This document shows, in pieces, positions 36,511 through 48,544 of a stretch of 64,000 nt of DNA. The stretch comes from Beaufortia kweichowensis (taxonomy: Eukaryota; Chordata; Actinopteri; Cypriniformes; Gastromyzontidae), in assembly GCA_019155185.1 (NCBI GenBank), contig CM032804.1, positions 11,752,992-11,816,991 on the forward strand, written 5' to 3'. The position numbers were made by a program, and so were the translations under genes. A model generated the notes under the pieces. It did not search any database. It had not been told where the DNA came from and worked only from the letters and a program-made list of their open reading frames with translations. How positions within the stretch are numbered: position 1 is the first letter of the stretch; each line of letters opens with the position of its first letter.

Positions 36511-39500
36511 ATGACGGTGTTGCAGGAACCTGTCCAGGTATTTAGGCTAAATGTTAAAGCGGACCTTTACTGTCACCGTTGCTGGAGAAGACTTTTGTCC
36601 AGGCGCGTGAGACCGGATGATTGAGCGCTGCTATACCGCGGCCTCAGTTAGCGGCTAATGCTAACGGCCTCTGCCCTTTACTTCACACAAAACCTAGAAA
36701 ACATGCAATGTATTACTTTTATCTTTATTTTCCGTTACAATTTTAGGAAATTCTGTGCTTGTCAACTCGGGGCGGTTAGTTTGTTTGTAGTTTTCAGGAA
36801 AGCTAATGTGCAGTGTTGCAGGTTAGCCAGTTGCCTGGTTTACTGGAATTTTAGTGATGTTTTATTTTGACGCTTGCGTATAAATATCTGAAGGTGTGAA
36901 AATATTTACGAATCATTGAATTACATACAATTGTTTATGGTAACATAAACCAGTACATTTAAAATGATATGCTGTAGCAATTACTGAAGCTGGTTAGTTG
37001 ACTGGAATATATGCTTCAGTGAAAGATAAAACATGAATGTAACGACCTTCTGCATTGGGATTCTATATTTATAGGTTGTTGTTTATTTGTGTTTTTAATC
37101 GTTCAACATAACTATCTGAGGTTGTAGGGTTTAATAAGGATGTTGGTGAGATATCAGGTAAGCAACGGATTGTCGAGAACAGATGTTATTACCTGCGTGA
37201 TTCTGACAAAAGAAAAACGTCATATATTAACTCAAATGCATGCACATTAAAGATGTCGTCAAACATCGTGAAATTTTTACTGAGACGCATTTTTTGGGCA
37301 ACCAGACGCGCTTGTTATGCATCAAAACGCATCTGTCAGTCAACATCAGCTGGTCACTCTCTTTCTCTAGCAACCTATGACATTGTTTACCATGTCATAA
37401 TGACGTTTAAGACAGTTGTTAGATTAAATAAAAGCCATGTTTTATAACCACTTCTTCCAAAAAACACCAATGCAAAATTCAACCCAAAGGTGCTGCAGTA
37501 GGACAGTGTCATTGTGTGTCTCGCATTCATATTTAATATAGATGATCAGAAGTGTACATATGCTGTATAAACACACTCTTAATAAAATTGGGTTATGTAT
37601 TTGTATCAGTGTGACATTTCATTAACAATAATATCTGATGCATTCATCTGCACTGCAAAGCCTTAAAAATAACTTGTGTTAAATTAAAGCTAACAGCCTG
37701 TCTGTTTTGGTCCATAGGCTGCTGTCTGGCATGCTCTAAACCACTACGCCTACCGAGATGCTGTATTCCTGGCAGAGAGGCTCTACGCTGAGGGTAATGA
37801 TACAAATGTGTTTTTTTTTTTGTACATACTGCATCCCACATTAACCTTTATCAAAGTAAGATCTGTCTCGCTAACACCATTGGAGTCCTTCGAGCTATTG
37901 GTATTGGTTATAATGAAATCTGCTGTGTCACATTTTCTCTGTCCTTGTGGAAATTATATTACTAATATTGGCTAATATGAAGGATCAGATCACACTGTTT
38001 GTGTATGGTGTATTTGAGTGTGTTGTCTAGAGACATAGTGTTTAGTGTAAGACAATAGCTGTTGTGCATAGATGTCACAATGTACTCCCCATGGTCTTTT
38101 AAAATGCCAATCTGTCAAGGTTATTTTTTTTTAAGTGTCATGCTTTTAATGCTACTGGGCAACAGTTTTATTCAGAAAGGGATGTTTTTAGTTTAGTCAA
38201 AAAAACTGTATTTCTATCATGTATCAAAATAGACAGATGGAAGGGTCTTTTGCATAAGGTTATAAAGAAGATACCATGCTGATAAAATAAAGATTATTTA
38301 TTTATTTATTAGGTTTTCTTTTGTTGTTCTCTTTTTTCACCTAACAGTTCATTCAGAGGAGGCACTTTTCCTGCTAGCCACATGCTACTACCGTTCTGGG
38401 AAAGCATACAAAGCCTACCACCTTCTGAAAGGGCACAGCTGCACTACGCCACAATGCAAATATCTCCTTGCCAAGTGCTGTGTGGAACTGAGCAAGTATG
38501 AGTGACTAATTATTAGTCTTATTCCTATACTAATGATTTTAAGATACTTAATGCTAAAAGGACTCAAAGGATAAATCGAATTTAAAGCTGTATATCTCAT
38601 TAGCTGAAGTGATTTCACTTTCTTTAGAATCACTGCATCCTGCATCTATTGATATGCTGTCACATCTTACGTTTTGAGATTTATGCATTTTCTGTGTCAG
38701 ATTGGCAGAGGGGGAACAGATCCTTACCGGTGGAGTCTTAAACAAACAGAAGAGCCAAGATGACATCATTACAGAGTTTGGAGACTCTGCCTGCTTCACA
38801 CTGGCGCTGCTCGGGCAAATATACTGGTAAGTTGACCTTCGTTGGCTTCCTGCCTTAAACTGTTTGCAGCTGCAGAGTTTGATCTGTTGGATGAAGCTCC
38901 CATTTCTTTTAGTATGCAGAAAATTGACCTACTGAAATCACTGAGCCTGACAGGAGAGACTGATATCTGCTTGGCAGTGATCCTGGGAAAAACCCAGTAG
39001 TGATAGGCAGTAGTGCTTCATAGGGAAGGGGTAGGATTCCTTATGTGTAATAAAAACAGACAGGTTCAGGAGCACTTGCTGGGTTTGGGATACAGTGTTT
39101 TCAACTTGTTGAACATTGTTTCCTTACGATAATATGCCCGTGCTTTTAGCCTTCATCTATAAGAAGCAGCAACATGAGAAGTGAAATTTATACGATTCTT
39201 GAAGTTTATTCAAATCACAATATGTTTTTGTATATGTAGCCATACTCTAGTGATTTATATTCAGAGAATAAGTTTCTGTGATGACAGATTTGTTTGCATG
39301 TATGAAGCAATTAACAGTATAAGATCATTAAATAATAATGACAAAACAGGTTCTGAGCAGCGTGTAACCTCTTAAGTGTTGGGACCTAATTGTGCATGTG
39401 AAACAAACATATTGTCACAATTAACTCCACTTTCCTTTGTTTTTAAAGCAAAACAGATCGGTTAGCAAAAGGAGCCGAATGTTACCAAAAGAGCATGGGC

Positions 39501-42500
39501 GAAAACCCTTTCCTGTGGTCTCCATTTGAATCTCTATGTCAGATCGGTAAGTCATGTTATTAGCTGGGTTTACAATAACAAAAGCTCTTTCAGCGAACTT
39601 GATGGACTGGTTGTACAGTTATGGGAATATCCATGGAGAGTGAGCTAGATAATTTAATTAAAACTGTGTCTTCTCTGCTGCAGGGGAGCGACCCGATCCA
39701 GAACAGATCTTCAGATTGACCTCCTTGCAGAGTTTCAGTGGAGGCAGTGGAGGGGGAATCCCACCTCCTATCAGCCCTGCACATACACCTAGCAACAACA
39801 TGGGTCACCGGCAAGTTGACACCGTCCTAATGGAAACTCCCCAGGACACACTGGTATGCCCACTCACTGGTCTGCCATGCATTTTTTAATGTCTTACATA
39901 TGTTTATATGCATTGAAAGATTTTGGGAGTGCTTATCTCCATAATGATTTCATGGCATTGTGTTTCTTTCATCTCTAAGGAACTAAATCGCCTCAATCTA
40001 GAATCTTCTAACTCAAAGTACTCGTCACTGAATACAGACTCCTCCGTGTCCTATATTGACTCCTCAGTCATCTCGCCAGATTCCATGCCGCTGGGCACCA
40101 GTGGCTCACTGCTATCTAAGCAGGTGCAAAACAAACCTAAGAGCGGTCGCTGTCTGCTCGGGGGCACAGCCACACTCAGTCCTCTCACACCTAGGTATGA
40201 GCCACCTCATTTATCTTAGGAGCCCAAGGCTGGTGTTCTAGTCATTAGATGTTTTCATTGCAATAATTACCCATTTAATTGTGCAGTTTTGGAATTTTGC
40301 CACTGGAGCCGAGCCCAGGGGACCCCAGCTACCTGCAGAACTACGGTCACAGTGGGACTGGGATGGAACCACCTCCACCGCCGGGTCCTCCAAAGAAAGT
40401 AAACTGACTTTGTTTATACCAGGTTCATTATACAATTTTTAGGAAAATTAGAAATGATACTAAAAACATTACATAAGTACAAGTTAGTGATGGCTTCTTT
40501 TTTTGCAGTATAGTTCTTGATGACAATTTCCATCCTCTCTTTTCACATTTAAATGACACTACACTGTCATTTGCTAGAGCAATTGTGTAGATTGTGATAT
40601 GCAAACATGCACAGTTATGTAATTTACTAATTTGACATCATAATCAAGACTTTTTTTTATAAATAATCTGTTTAGATTAGAGCAGGAGGTTTTGAGAATG
40701 ATAGCAGCTCATTTATTATATGATCAAAAATGTCTTTGTAAATTTTGCCACATTCTTTGTTCACCCTACAGTTACAAGCAAGTTTTTCAAGCAAAACGTA
40801 TGACACAAGCTGTTTAATATGGATGATATGGAAACTATTCAAATAGATTGTCTCTATTGTAACAAGTTGTAACAAGGCAGATGATAGTTGTTAAAGCCAG
40901 AAAATTAAATAATATTTCTCTATTTCAGGCCGTCAGCAGAATCAGTCAAGTGGGGACAAAATCAGTGTTTGCACAAAGCGGTAACAGCAGAGAGGTCATT
41001 CCAAATCCTTTTAACCAAACTCAGACAACTGCCCCTCAGACCAGGTGTGTGCCACATGAAACACATATGCAGGCAAACACGGTTTTTACCAGCTTCAGAC
41101 AAGTGACTCTGATAATTGTGATTCTCTTTGATTTGCAGTACTACACCACAAGTGCTGAGCCCAACCATTGCTGCTCCACCAAACGTGCAGCCACGGCGGA
41201 GCTCAAGACTCTTCACCAGTGCCAGCTCCACTGCCAAGGTACGTCCTTTATACATTAATTTATGAATGCACTTGAGATGTTTACACTTACCTTAATCACA
41301 TTTTTTACAGGAAAACAGCAAGAAGCTAAAAATGAAGTTTCCCACCAAGATTCCTAACCGAAAAACCAAAACAAAAATGGGTAAGGGAGGAATCACCCCA
41401 TCCAACCTGAATGAGAGCATCGAGATCCTCAAGCTGGACTCTTCCATGACAGAGGGCAGAGGCAACATCAGTTCACCTCAGTTTCAGGCCTTCAATCTAC
41501 AGAAGGCTGCTGCAGGTAACTGAGAATCTTATTCAATTTAAGATATTATTAATGAAGATGAGCTTACATTGTAGCATTTGCTGTACTGAATGTGTTTATT
41601 TTAGTTGAAAAGATCATTTTGAGCAGAACTAAAGACAAAAGGAAATGGAGAAAAATTTCCTTATTGCTTTTCCATTTATCAGATGGGCTGATGACTCTGA
41701 TGCGTGACATTGGGAGGGGCTATCTCGCTCTTTGCTCCTATAACTGCAGAGAAGCCATTAATATTTTGAGCCAGTTGCCTTCACATCACTACAACACGGG
41801 GTGGGTGCTGGGCCAGATCGGACGGGCTCACTTTGAACTGGCTGAATACATGCAGGTACTATAAGTATTATATTATAATAATTTATAAGTGGTGGGAAGT
41901 TGTAGGTATAACTGATCTTTTTTTATGATAGGAATGTTTTAAATGTGTTGTGGTGAAATAATTTGAACAGCAAATTGCTCAGAATTTAGGAGGATGTTTT
42001 AGGACATTCATGTCTGTTTTCCAGGCGGAAAGAATTTTCTCAGAAGTGCGGCGTATTGAGAGCTATCGAGTAGAAGGTATGGAGATCTATTCCACAACAC
42101 TCTGGCATCTGCAGAAGGATGTGGCTCTCTCTGCCCTCTCTAAAGACCTCACTGACATGGACAAAAACTCACCAGAGGTAAGTCAACCAGCATTGAACTT
42201 ATGAGAAACACACATGTCTGTCTTTGAGTGATGTATATGAACAGGACTCATTGTTAATGTATGGTCTCTCTCTCTTTCTGAAACTGTGCACAGCCTTGGT
42301 GTGTAGCCGGTAACTGTTTTAGCTTGCAACGGGAGCATGACATTGCCATTAAGTTCTTCACACGGGCCATCCAGGTGGATCCCAGCTTTGCGTATGCTTA
42401 CACACTGTTGGGCCATGAGTTGGTGCTCACAGAGGAGTTGGAGAAAGCCCTGGGCTGCTTCCGCAATGCTATCCGCCTCAATAAACGTCACTACAATGCC

Positions 42501-44063
42501 TGGTATGATTATTAGTATTAGGACACTACCTCATTTATTTGTGGTATTTAATCATGTATTTTATTAGAATAATAATACTAGGAAGAATTTTTATTGGAAG
42601 AATAAAAATATTGTATAGTAGACCTGTTGTCATTGTAAGTTTGTAACTCAAATGATCATCTACCATTTTTAAAGTGAATCATACTAACCATAGATCAATT
42701 CTGCATTTTTTTTTTTACCTCAGGTACGGGTTAGGAATGATTTACTACAAGCAGGAGAAGTTTAACTTGGCTGAAATTCATTTCAAGAAGGCTTTGAGCA
42801 TCAATCCTCAGAGTTCTGTGCTGCTCTGTCATATTGGAGTGGTGAGTAAATGTATTTTAAGGTAAATATTGTGTGCACCATAGATTTAAGTCATTTCTAC
42901 AGCTGCATAAATCTGCAGATCTCACCACTAGAGTGCAAGAATGTATTGTTATTATGTGTAGAAAATATGGTGCTGATTGTTTAATAGTGCTGATTTTGCC
43001 TACATATTTATAGACTTTGTGTCCTTTGTCTCAGGTTCAGCACGCTTTGAAGAAATCCGACCATGCACTAGAGACCCTTAACAGAGCCATTAGCATTGAC
43101 CCCAAGAACCCGCTATGCAAATTCCATAGGGCCTCTATTCTGTTTGCCAATGAAAAGTATAAGGTATGTCTCAGTTTGGGTCATAACATTTATGTCTGTT
43201 AATGATACGTCTGTTTCAAAACATTTCTTAGATTAATGACTAAATGACTTTACACAGGCGGCTCTGCAGGAGCTTGAAGAGCTTAAACAAATAGTGCCCA
43301 AAGAGTCTCTTGTTTACTTCTTAATAGGAAAGGTACGTGCAAAACTAAACCCTTTGTATAATGAATGTTAATTTTCTACCTGAATATGTTCTATTACTGA
43401 TATGATTAGGTTCATCAGTTTAATGTTGACCCAAATGTTGATGATATTTAGGTTTATAAGAAGCTTGGCCAGACTCATCTGGCGCTAATGAACTTCTCAT
43501 GGGCCATGGACCTAGACCCCAAAGGGGCAAACAATCAGATCAAAGAGGCCATAGATAAGCGATACCTCCCAGACGATGATGAACCCGTCACTCCTGATGA
43601 CTATCCTTATTATTCAAGTAAGTAGTTGAATAGTGACTCAGTGTTACTGTGTATTATATATGCAGATATGCATAGAGCTAACAAAGACTGCTATTGCTGT
43701 GTAATGTTTTCTTAAATGGCACATATGTGTGTGAACCTTATGGATTTGCAGAATGTTTTAAGTTTATCTTTTTTTTTATAAACATGCAGTATTGTGATTA
43801 ATGATTGTGGATGCTGCAAATCAGATGCGGGATATGCTTATGACAGGCTACATTAGTGTTAAATATAATTGTTGGTAACACTGTTGAATAAATGTGTAAT
43901 GGATTACTGTGAAGTTAACATCTGTTTAAGGTGAATGCTGTTGCATACTGTGTAACATTGTTTGTTGGTCTCAGCAGCGGAAGTGGAGGAATCACAGGAG
44001 AGCAGTATGACAGACGCTGATGACACACAGCTCCACACCACGGAGAGCGATGAGGTTCTGTAG
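36511..44063 (+). CDS. cdc27: Cell division cycle protein 27 (APC3), anaphase-promoting complex TPR subunit
   Basis: CDC27/APC3 is a homodimeric TPR scaffold of the APC/C ubiquitin ligase. It binds the IR tails of Cdc20/Cdh1 and of APC10, acting in nucleus and cytoplasm to trigger anaphase and mitotic exit. Coding exons: 36511-36537, 37718-37793, 38348-38495, 38701-38826, 39449-39546, 39684-39853, 39980-40194, 40287-40398, 40929-41044, 41139-41238, 41311-41515, 41683-41855, 42025-42177, 42294-42502, 42724-42841, 43035-43163, 43258-43332, 43452-43617, 43975-44063. All have GT-AG borders and phases join without a stop: 834 codons, against about 824 in human. Start MTVLQEPVQ matches vertebrate CDC27. 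Residues 1-170 form the N-terminal TPR/dimer part (NHYAYRDAVFLAERLYAE), about 170-460 a Ser/Pro-rich linker (LNLESSNSKYS), and about 465-790 the C-terminal TPR superhelix (YNTGWVLGQIGRAHFELAEY, WYGLGMIYYKQEKF). The tail is acidic and ends ESDEVL. At the exon 14 border Pro replaces the usual Ala before Trp-Cys (SPEPWC). No damage is seen. Confidence 0.97.
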
Positions 44064-44515
44064 CCCCACTGACACCACTCTGGACTCTTATACTCTGAAA
44101 TAATGCCAATCTGGGGGCTAACTCAGACTCCAGCTCTAAAAATGGAGGACGAAAAAAGGATAACAAACTGCTGCTAATAACAGTACCTCCTCATTTCTGT
44201 TGTTTTATTTTCGTCATTTGTTGTTGCCTTTTTCCTCCCCGTCATCTTTCAACCTTCCTGTCATCATGCCTTAGTAGTCTCTCATCAGTCTGATCCTCTG
44301 GTCCTGTCTCGCTTATTGCGGACACAGTCCCTTGAAAGATTCAAGGTTAGTCCAAGCTAAAATTGCCCATATCTGCCAATGTCAATTTTCTATTTAAGAC
44401 TGAAAAAAGAGAGAGAGCCACACTCATTCATGAATGTTCTTGTCTTAATGCTTAGGCCTTTTATGTTATTTTATCAGCATTGTCTCTGAATAAAAACCTG
44501 TGTAAGAGTTGGTAG
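44064..44515 (+). other. cdc27: cdc27 3' UTR with polyadenylation signal
   Basis: The TAG stop at 44,061-44,063 is followed by about 430 bp of non-coding sequence with a canonical AATAAA at 44,489-44,494. Cleavage is expected within about 10-30 bases. A second AATAAA at 45,237-45,242 could serve a longer transcript. No frame continues. Confidence 0.75.
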
Positions 44516-45919
44516 TCTTTTGATTCCTCTCACCTCCCTTTTTATCATCAAACTTATTTGCAGGGAGAAAAGACGCACTTTCTGCCTACGTCAAAAAAGT
44601 GCTACATATGACATAAGAGAATCTGGCTTAATACTTAAATGTAAAACCTTCTACCAGATTGCCATCTGTTTAGAAGAAAATTGTTTTGTAAAGTTTGTAG
44701 GGGTATTGGTTCTGGTACAACATTTCAAAATTGATCTGTAGGCCTTGTGTGTAAGTGATAATCAAAGCACTTCATATGTTATGATTTATTTATTTTTTGC
44801 CTTTATCAGAGCAATTGACAGCACTCACCTCATAAGAAAATATTGCATCCACATGTATTTGCCCAACTGCAAGATGATGATTAGAGAATTGTTGATTATT
44901 ATGTTGATAAGTAATACATTTCTGGATGAGTGGTTTTCATGATGAACATTACTCCCTCATTTGGTAAAGAAATTATGGTGAAACTTTATTTTTTAAAACC
45001 AGGTCATTTTGCCCAAATTAACAACACAAAATTGTATGGCACAGTGACCAGTGGTCAGACTTGAGACAATTTTCTGAAATGTTGGTGCTGTTGAGGACAA
45101 TACTGATGAACAGAAAATGTGCACAAAGTATCTTTCATGGATTTTATTTTACCAGAACATGTTTATTATTATAAAATGTTTTTGATCTCTGCTAAATGCT
45201 TCTTATTGTACATTTTAAGCAATTAAAAGGTAATAGAATAAATAACTTTGACTGAAAGTCCTGATGTCGTTATTGATGGATTTATATGAGAAATACTCAT
45301 TATAATGATACTTGATATTAAGACTACAACAGTATATTTATAAATGCAGTTTGTAAAGTAAAACTTTAACAATGTAACAATGATCTCCATTTAAATACCA
45401 CTATTAGTATAGTTACTGAAACTAATAATACGTTTCCCTCGTTGGCAAAGAAGCCTAAATCTAAACTGTGCTGCCAGAATCAGATATAAGTCATATTAGG
45501 CCTCTTACATGCACAGTCGATGATGTTTGTGTGATCATGCACAGAATATTATCTGTTTCATCTAATGTAGATGGCGTAAAACTGTAAAGACAACATGAAT
45601 AATTTCGCATTTAAATACACAATTAGAGAATATTATCAATGTGCGTGCACGTTTACAACAACACTAATAACATTAAACAATAATAATTTATTGCCATAGA
45701 TTTAGGATGACGTTATAAAACCATTTGTAAGAATGACAACAAACAAAGTCTGGCTTTACAAGCGGCTTGTATGTTCTTGTATGTACGTGACAGCACCCAA
45801 CAGGCACGTAAATCTTTTTTAACAAACAGAGAATCACCTCAAATAAATCAACAAAAAACAAGTCGTATGCAAAGTTACAGTTTTTACTTTCACTCGTTAG
45901 CCCGTCTCTCGCAAAAAAA

Positions 45920-46034
45920 TAAATATATAAATAACGTATAAATCGGCCAATCAGAGGCCGAATTTTCGCTTCCTGACCAATCACAGGTTGAAATGGGGCG
46001 GTATTTCCGGCTTAAGTCTGGTTGATCTGTGCAG
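45920..46034 (+). promoter_or_regulatory. CCAAT-box promoter with short first exon
   Basis: GGCCAATCAGAGG (about 45,946) and GACCAATCACAGG (about 45,977) are two NF-Y-type CCAAT boxes in the same orientation about 30 bp apart. They are followed by GGGGCGG (GC box, about 45,994). A stretch ending TGTGCAG|GTAAGT then gives a canonical splice donor after 46,034. This arrangement predicts a transcription start near 46,000 on the + strand. It lies 1.5 kb past the cdc27 polyA signal and 2 kb before the kansl1 CpG island, so it could start an alternative kansl1 leader or a separate small transcript. Confidence 0.5.
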
Positions 46035-47120
46035 GTAAGTGAACGTGAATTCTGTACTCTATCATGTAAAATGTACTTAATTTTGTCATTTATAAACGGG
46101 AAAAAATACCGCCGTCAGCGTAAAATGTTAAAGTAGACGTAAAGGAAAGCGCGTTTTATTTTTTTCTGTCATTTAGTGAGCGGCAGACATTATGACAAAG
46201 TATTTTCATCTCGGAGGTTGCAGTCAACAGGCCAAAAATTGTTTGGGTACAAAATATGTATATATCTCAGTCCGTCAGTATTAACCTCTAAATAAACTTA
46301 AAACAACTCTAAAATTGTAATTTTACCTATATTTACAGGCTAGAATGGCTGAAATTTTGCCATTTCAATTCGTCCTAAAGATGTGAATGGTGATGTAAAA
46401 AAAGGCAGTAATAGAGCAGCGACTATCAGCTGATGATGTTAGCATGCTAAACCTTCACTTAACAGGCCGTCTATGAGTAAATTAAATTACTGCAGAGTAT
46501 TTACTGAACCTATTTGGTTGCTATCGATTAGTATATTTTCGTTTATTTTCTTTTATTTATTTTCATAGTATGTTTTTCGGTATTTTATTGAAACTAGTTA
46601 AGACCGTGGCTGTGTTTTTGAAACTTAGTCAGCTGCCTACCTAGACAACATTTCGAATAAGCCTATGTTTTAAAAAATGATGTTTAGATCACTTGCTTTT
46701 GAAACACAGCTTTTAGCTCCGTCAAATGTAGTCGGCAGCGCAGGCTGAAGCTCTAGTGAGTTTAGTACAGAATTATTATTTGTGCTGATTTAATCAACTT
46801 TACTGAAGCTTTATTAATGTTTCTGTCTCAACAAAATGTTACAATAACAAGACATACGGACAGATTTATCATTGAAGTTACTGAGATGAGTGTTTGTTTA
46901 TGTCATTAGGTTACATTTTTGAAGACTTTTGAAACAAATCTTAGAATGGTGTAGAATTTTAGACTGTGTTCTGCAAAATGCTATTTAGTAATTCAAACAA
47001 TTTGTATAAAAATACATGCAAAATAATTATAATATAATAATAATAGTAATAATACAAAAATAATGATTATAAATGTAAACATGCAAATTTAAACCCTTAA
47101 TATCTTTTTCTGAACCACAG

Positions 47121-47232
47121 ATTGTTTTGGAGTTGGTTTGGAATCGGGTTCATCTGGAATAATAATGGGAGTTCCAGTAAGCCACTGGTTTGGACTGAGG
47201 CCAAGCATCTCCAAAGTGAAACAGACACAGTT
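47121..47232 (+). other. Exon-like segment downstream of the CCAAT promoter
   Basis: The segment has acceptor TGAACCACAG (ending 47,120) and donor CAGTT|GTAAGT (after 47,232), 112 bp. One frame is open throughout. It includes an ATG at 47,165 giving MGVPVSHWFGLRPSISKVKQ and two more residues before the donor. I do not recognise a protein. It could be exon 2 of the transcript begun at about 46.0 kb. Joined to the kansl1 coding exon it would be out of frame, so there it would act as an upstream ORF. Confidence 0.35.
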
Positions 47233-47959
47233 GTAAGTCATCTCTGTGTGATTGCATGTCTGCTTTAGAAATGTTAAATAACATTATATTATGTATTAGT
47301 AAGGAGGTAAAGCTAGTTGCCCGTTTACTGTAAGCTGTGTGGGTAAACAAGCAGTAGCACAAAAAGATAGGTATTAAAAAAAGAGTTCACGGTTTGACCA
47401 GCAGATGGTGCCATTTTTGTTCAGGAGGTGCACTAGTATCAGGAAGTTGTAAATTAGGTTTCATAATATTTAACCTTTTTGGTATAAAAGCCTGTTTTGT
47501 CCCATGTAGGTTTACATTCTCCTTATGTCAGTACCACACTGTACGTTCGTTATGTTTCTCTGTATTTAAATTTTAATTCACATGCTAGTGCAATGGTACA
47601 TTTTAATGATTGTAATTTTGTCATATTTCATTGCACTGAAGTGTTTCCTGTCCTGTGGGTATTTCGCAACAGCTTGTAGGCCTGGGGCGGTGCTGCAGTC
47701 TCAGCCTTGAGTTCCCTCTACTGGTAGAGCTTCTTTCTAAAATCTTTTACAGGGCCATATTCACGACACTACCTACAACACTGACTTCATTTATATTTTA
47801 TAGCACAGAATTGTAATCAGTATAAAATGGTGTTTTAATTGTGATATTTTTTAAGATTTTGACCCATTTTCCACGAATGCAGACTGTGTCTGCACAGAAT
47901 TGTTGTACTCGTTTAGTGAATATATACATCTAAAGTGGCGCCCCCTTGTGTCCCAACGA

Positions 47960-48544
47960 GTAACGGCAGGAAGCCACGCGCCTTTAGTGGTCGGTCTGAG
48001 TACTGCGCCACTCTCCCGCCACTGCGCCGCTCCGCTTCTTTCTGTTTGTCAGACTCACAATCAGAGGGAGAGGAGCGAGCCGCCATTTTCCCAGCTCGTC
48101 GCTTCCCCCTCAAACGACAACAATAAAAAGGGATAAAACCGGACTTTTCTCCGCCAAAATCGAACACGAAAGGCCATTCGGAACAGGAGTGAGCGAATTG
48201 CACCGAAAGAACGACCGGAAAAGGATACATTTTAGTAGGTTTTCGTGGCTTTTTGTCGGGGGCGATTAAAAAACAGCCGACTGGCCTCCTGTAGCTCGAC
48301 TGCCCCCGTTTCTTTCGCCCATTTCGTGATTCCTAAACGCAGCCCGGAGGAGTGGGAGGAGGAAGAGGAGGGGGTTACCGAACACCGGAGCGCGCGAGAG
48401 GCCGGGGATTTTTCCACCTGAACGTGCAACAGAGGAATCTGCATCTGGATAATTGCTTTTGCCGTTTAATTGTTATTACTATAATTCTTAAGCCCGGGGA
48501 TTTATTACGTAAATTTCCCCCCAGAATCGGCTGCTCATCACGTG
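47960..48544 (+). promoter_or_regulatory. kansl1: kansl1 CpG-island promoter and non-coding first exon
   Basis: A GC- and CpG-rich block, unlike the AT-rich flanks, contains GCCGCCATTTT (48,079-48,089), the reverse of the YY1-type AAAATGGCGGC element, and a GA-rich stretch GTGGGAGGAGGAAGAGGAGG (about 48,352). A donor CACGTG|GTAGGT follows 48,544. There is no ATG on the + strand between about 47,880 and this donor, as fits a long untranslated leader. Human KANSL1 likewise begins with a non-coding exon before a large first coding exon. The exact transcription start is not visible; it is probably near 48,000-48,100. Confidence 0.65.

Noticed and set aside
46380..46500. Possible box C/D snoRNA in the region after the CCAAT promoter (TGATG words)
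   Set aside because: No properly spaced C and D boxes with a terminal stem could be found.
47913..48444. Open frames on the minus strand over the kansl1 CpG island
   Set aside because: They are GC-rich shadows without similarity to known proteins; the island reads as promoter and leader.
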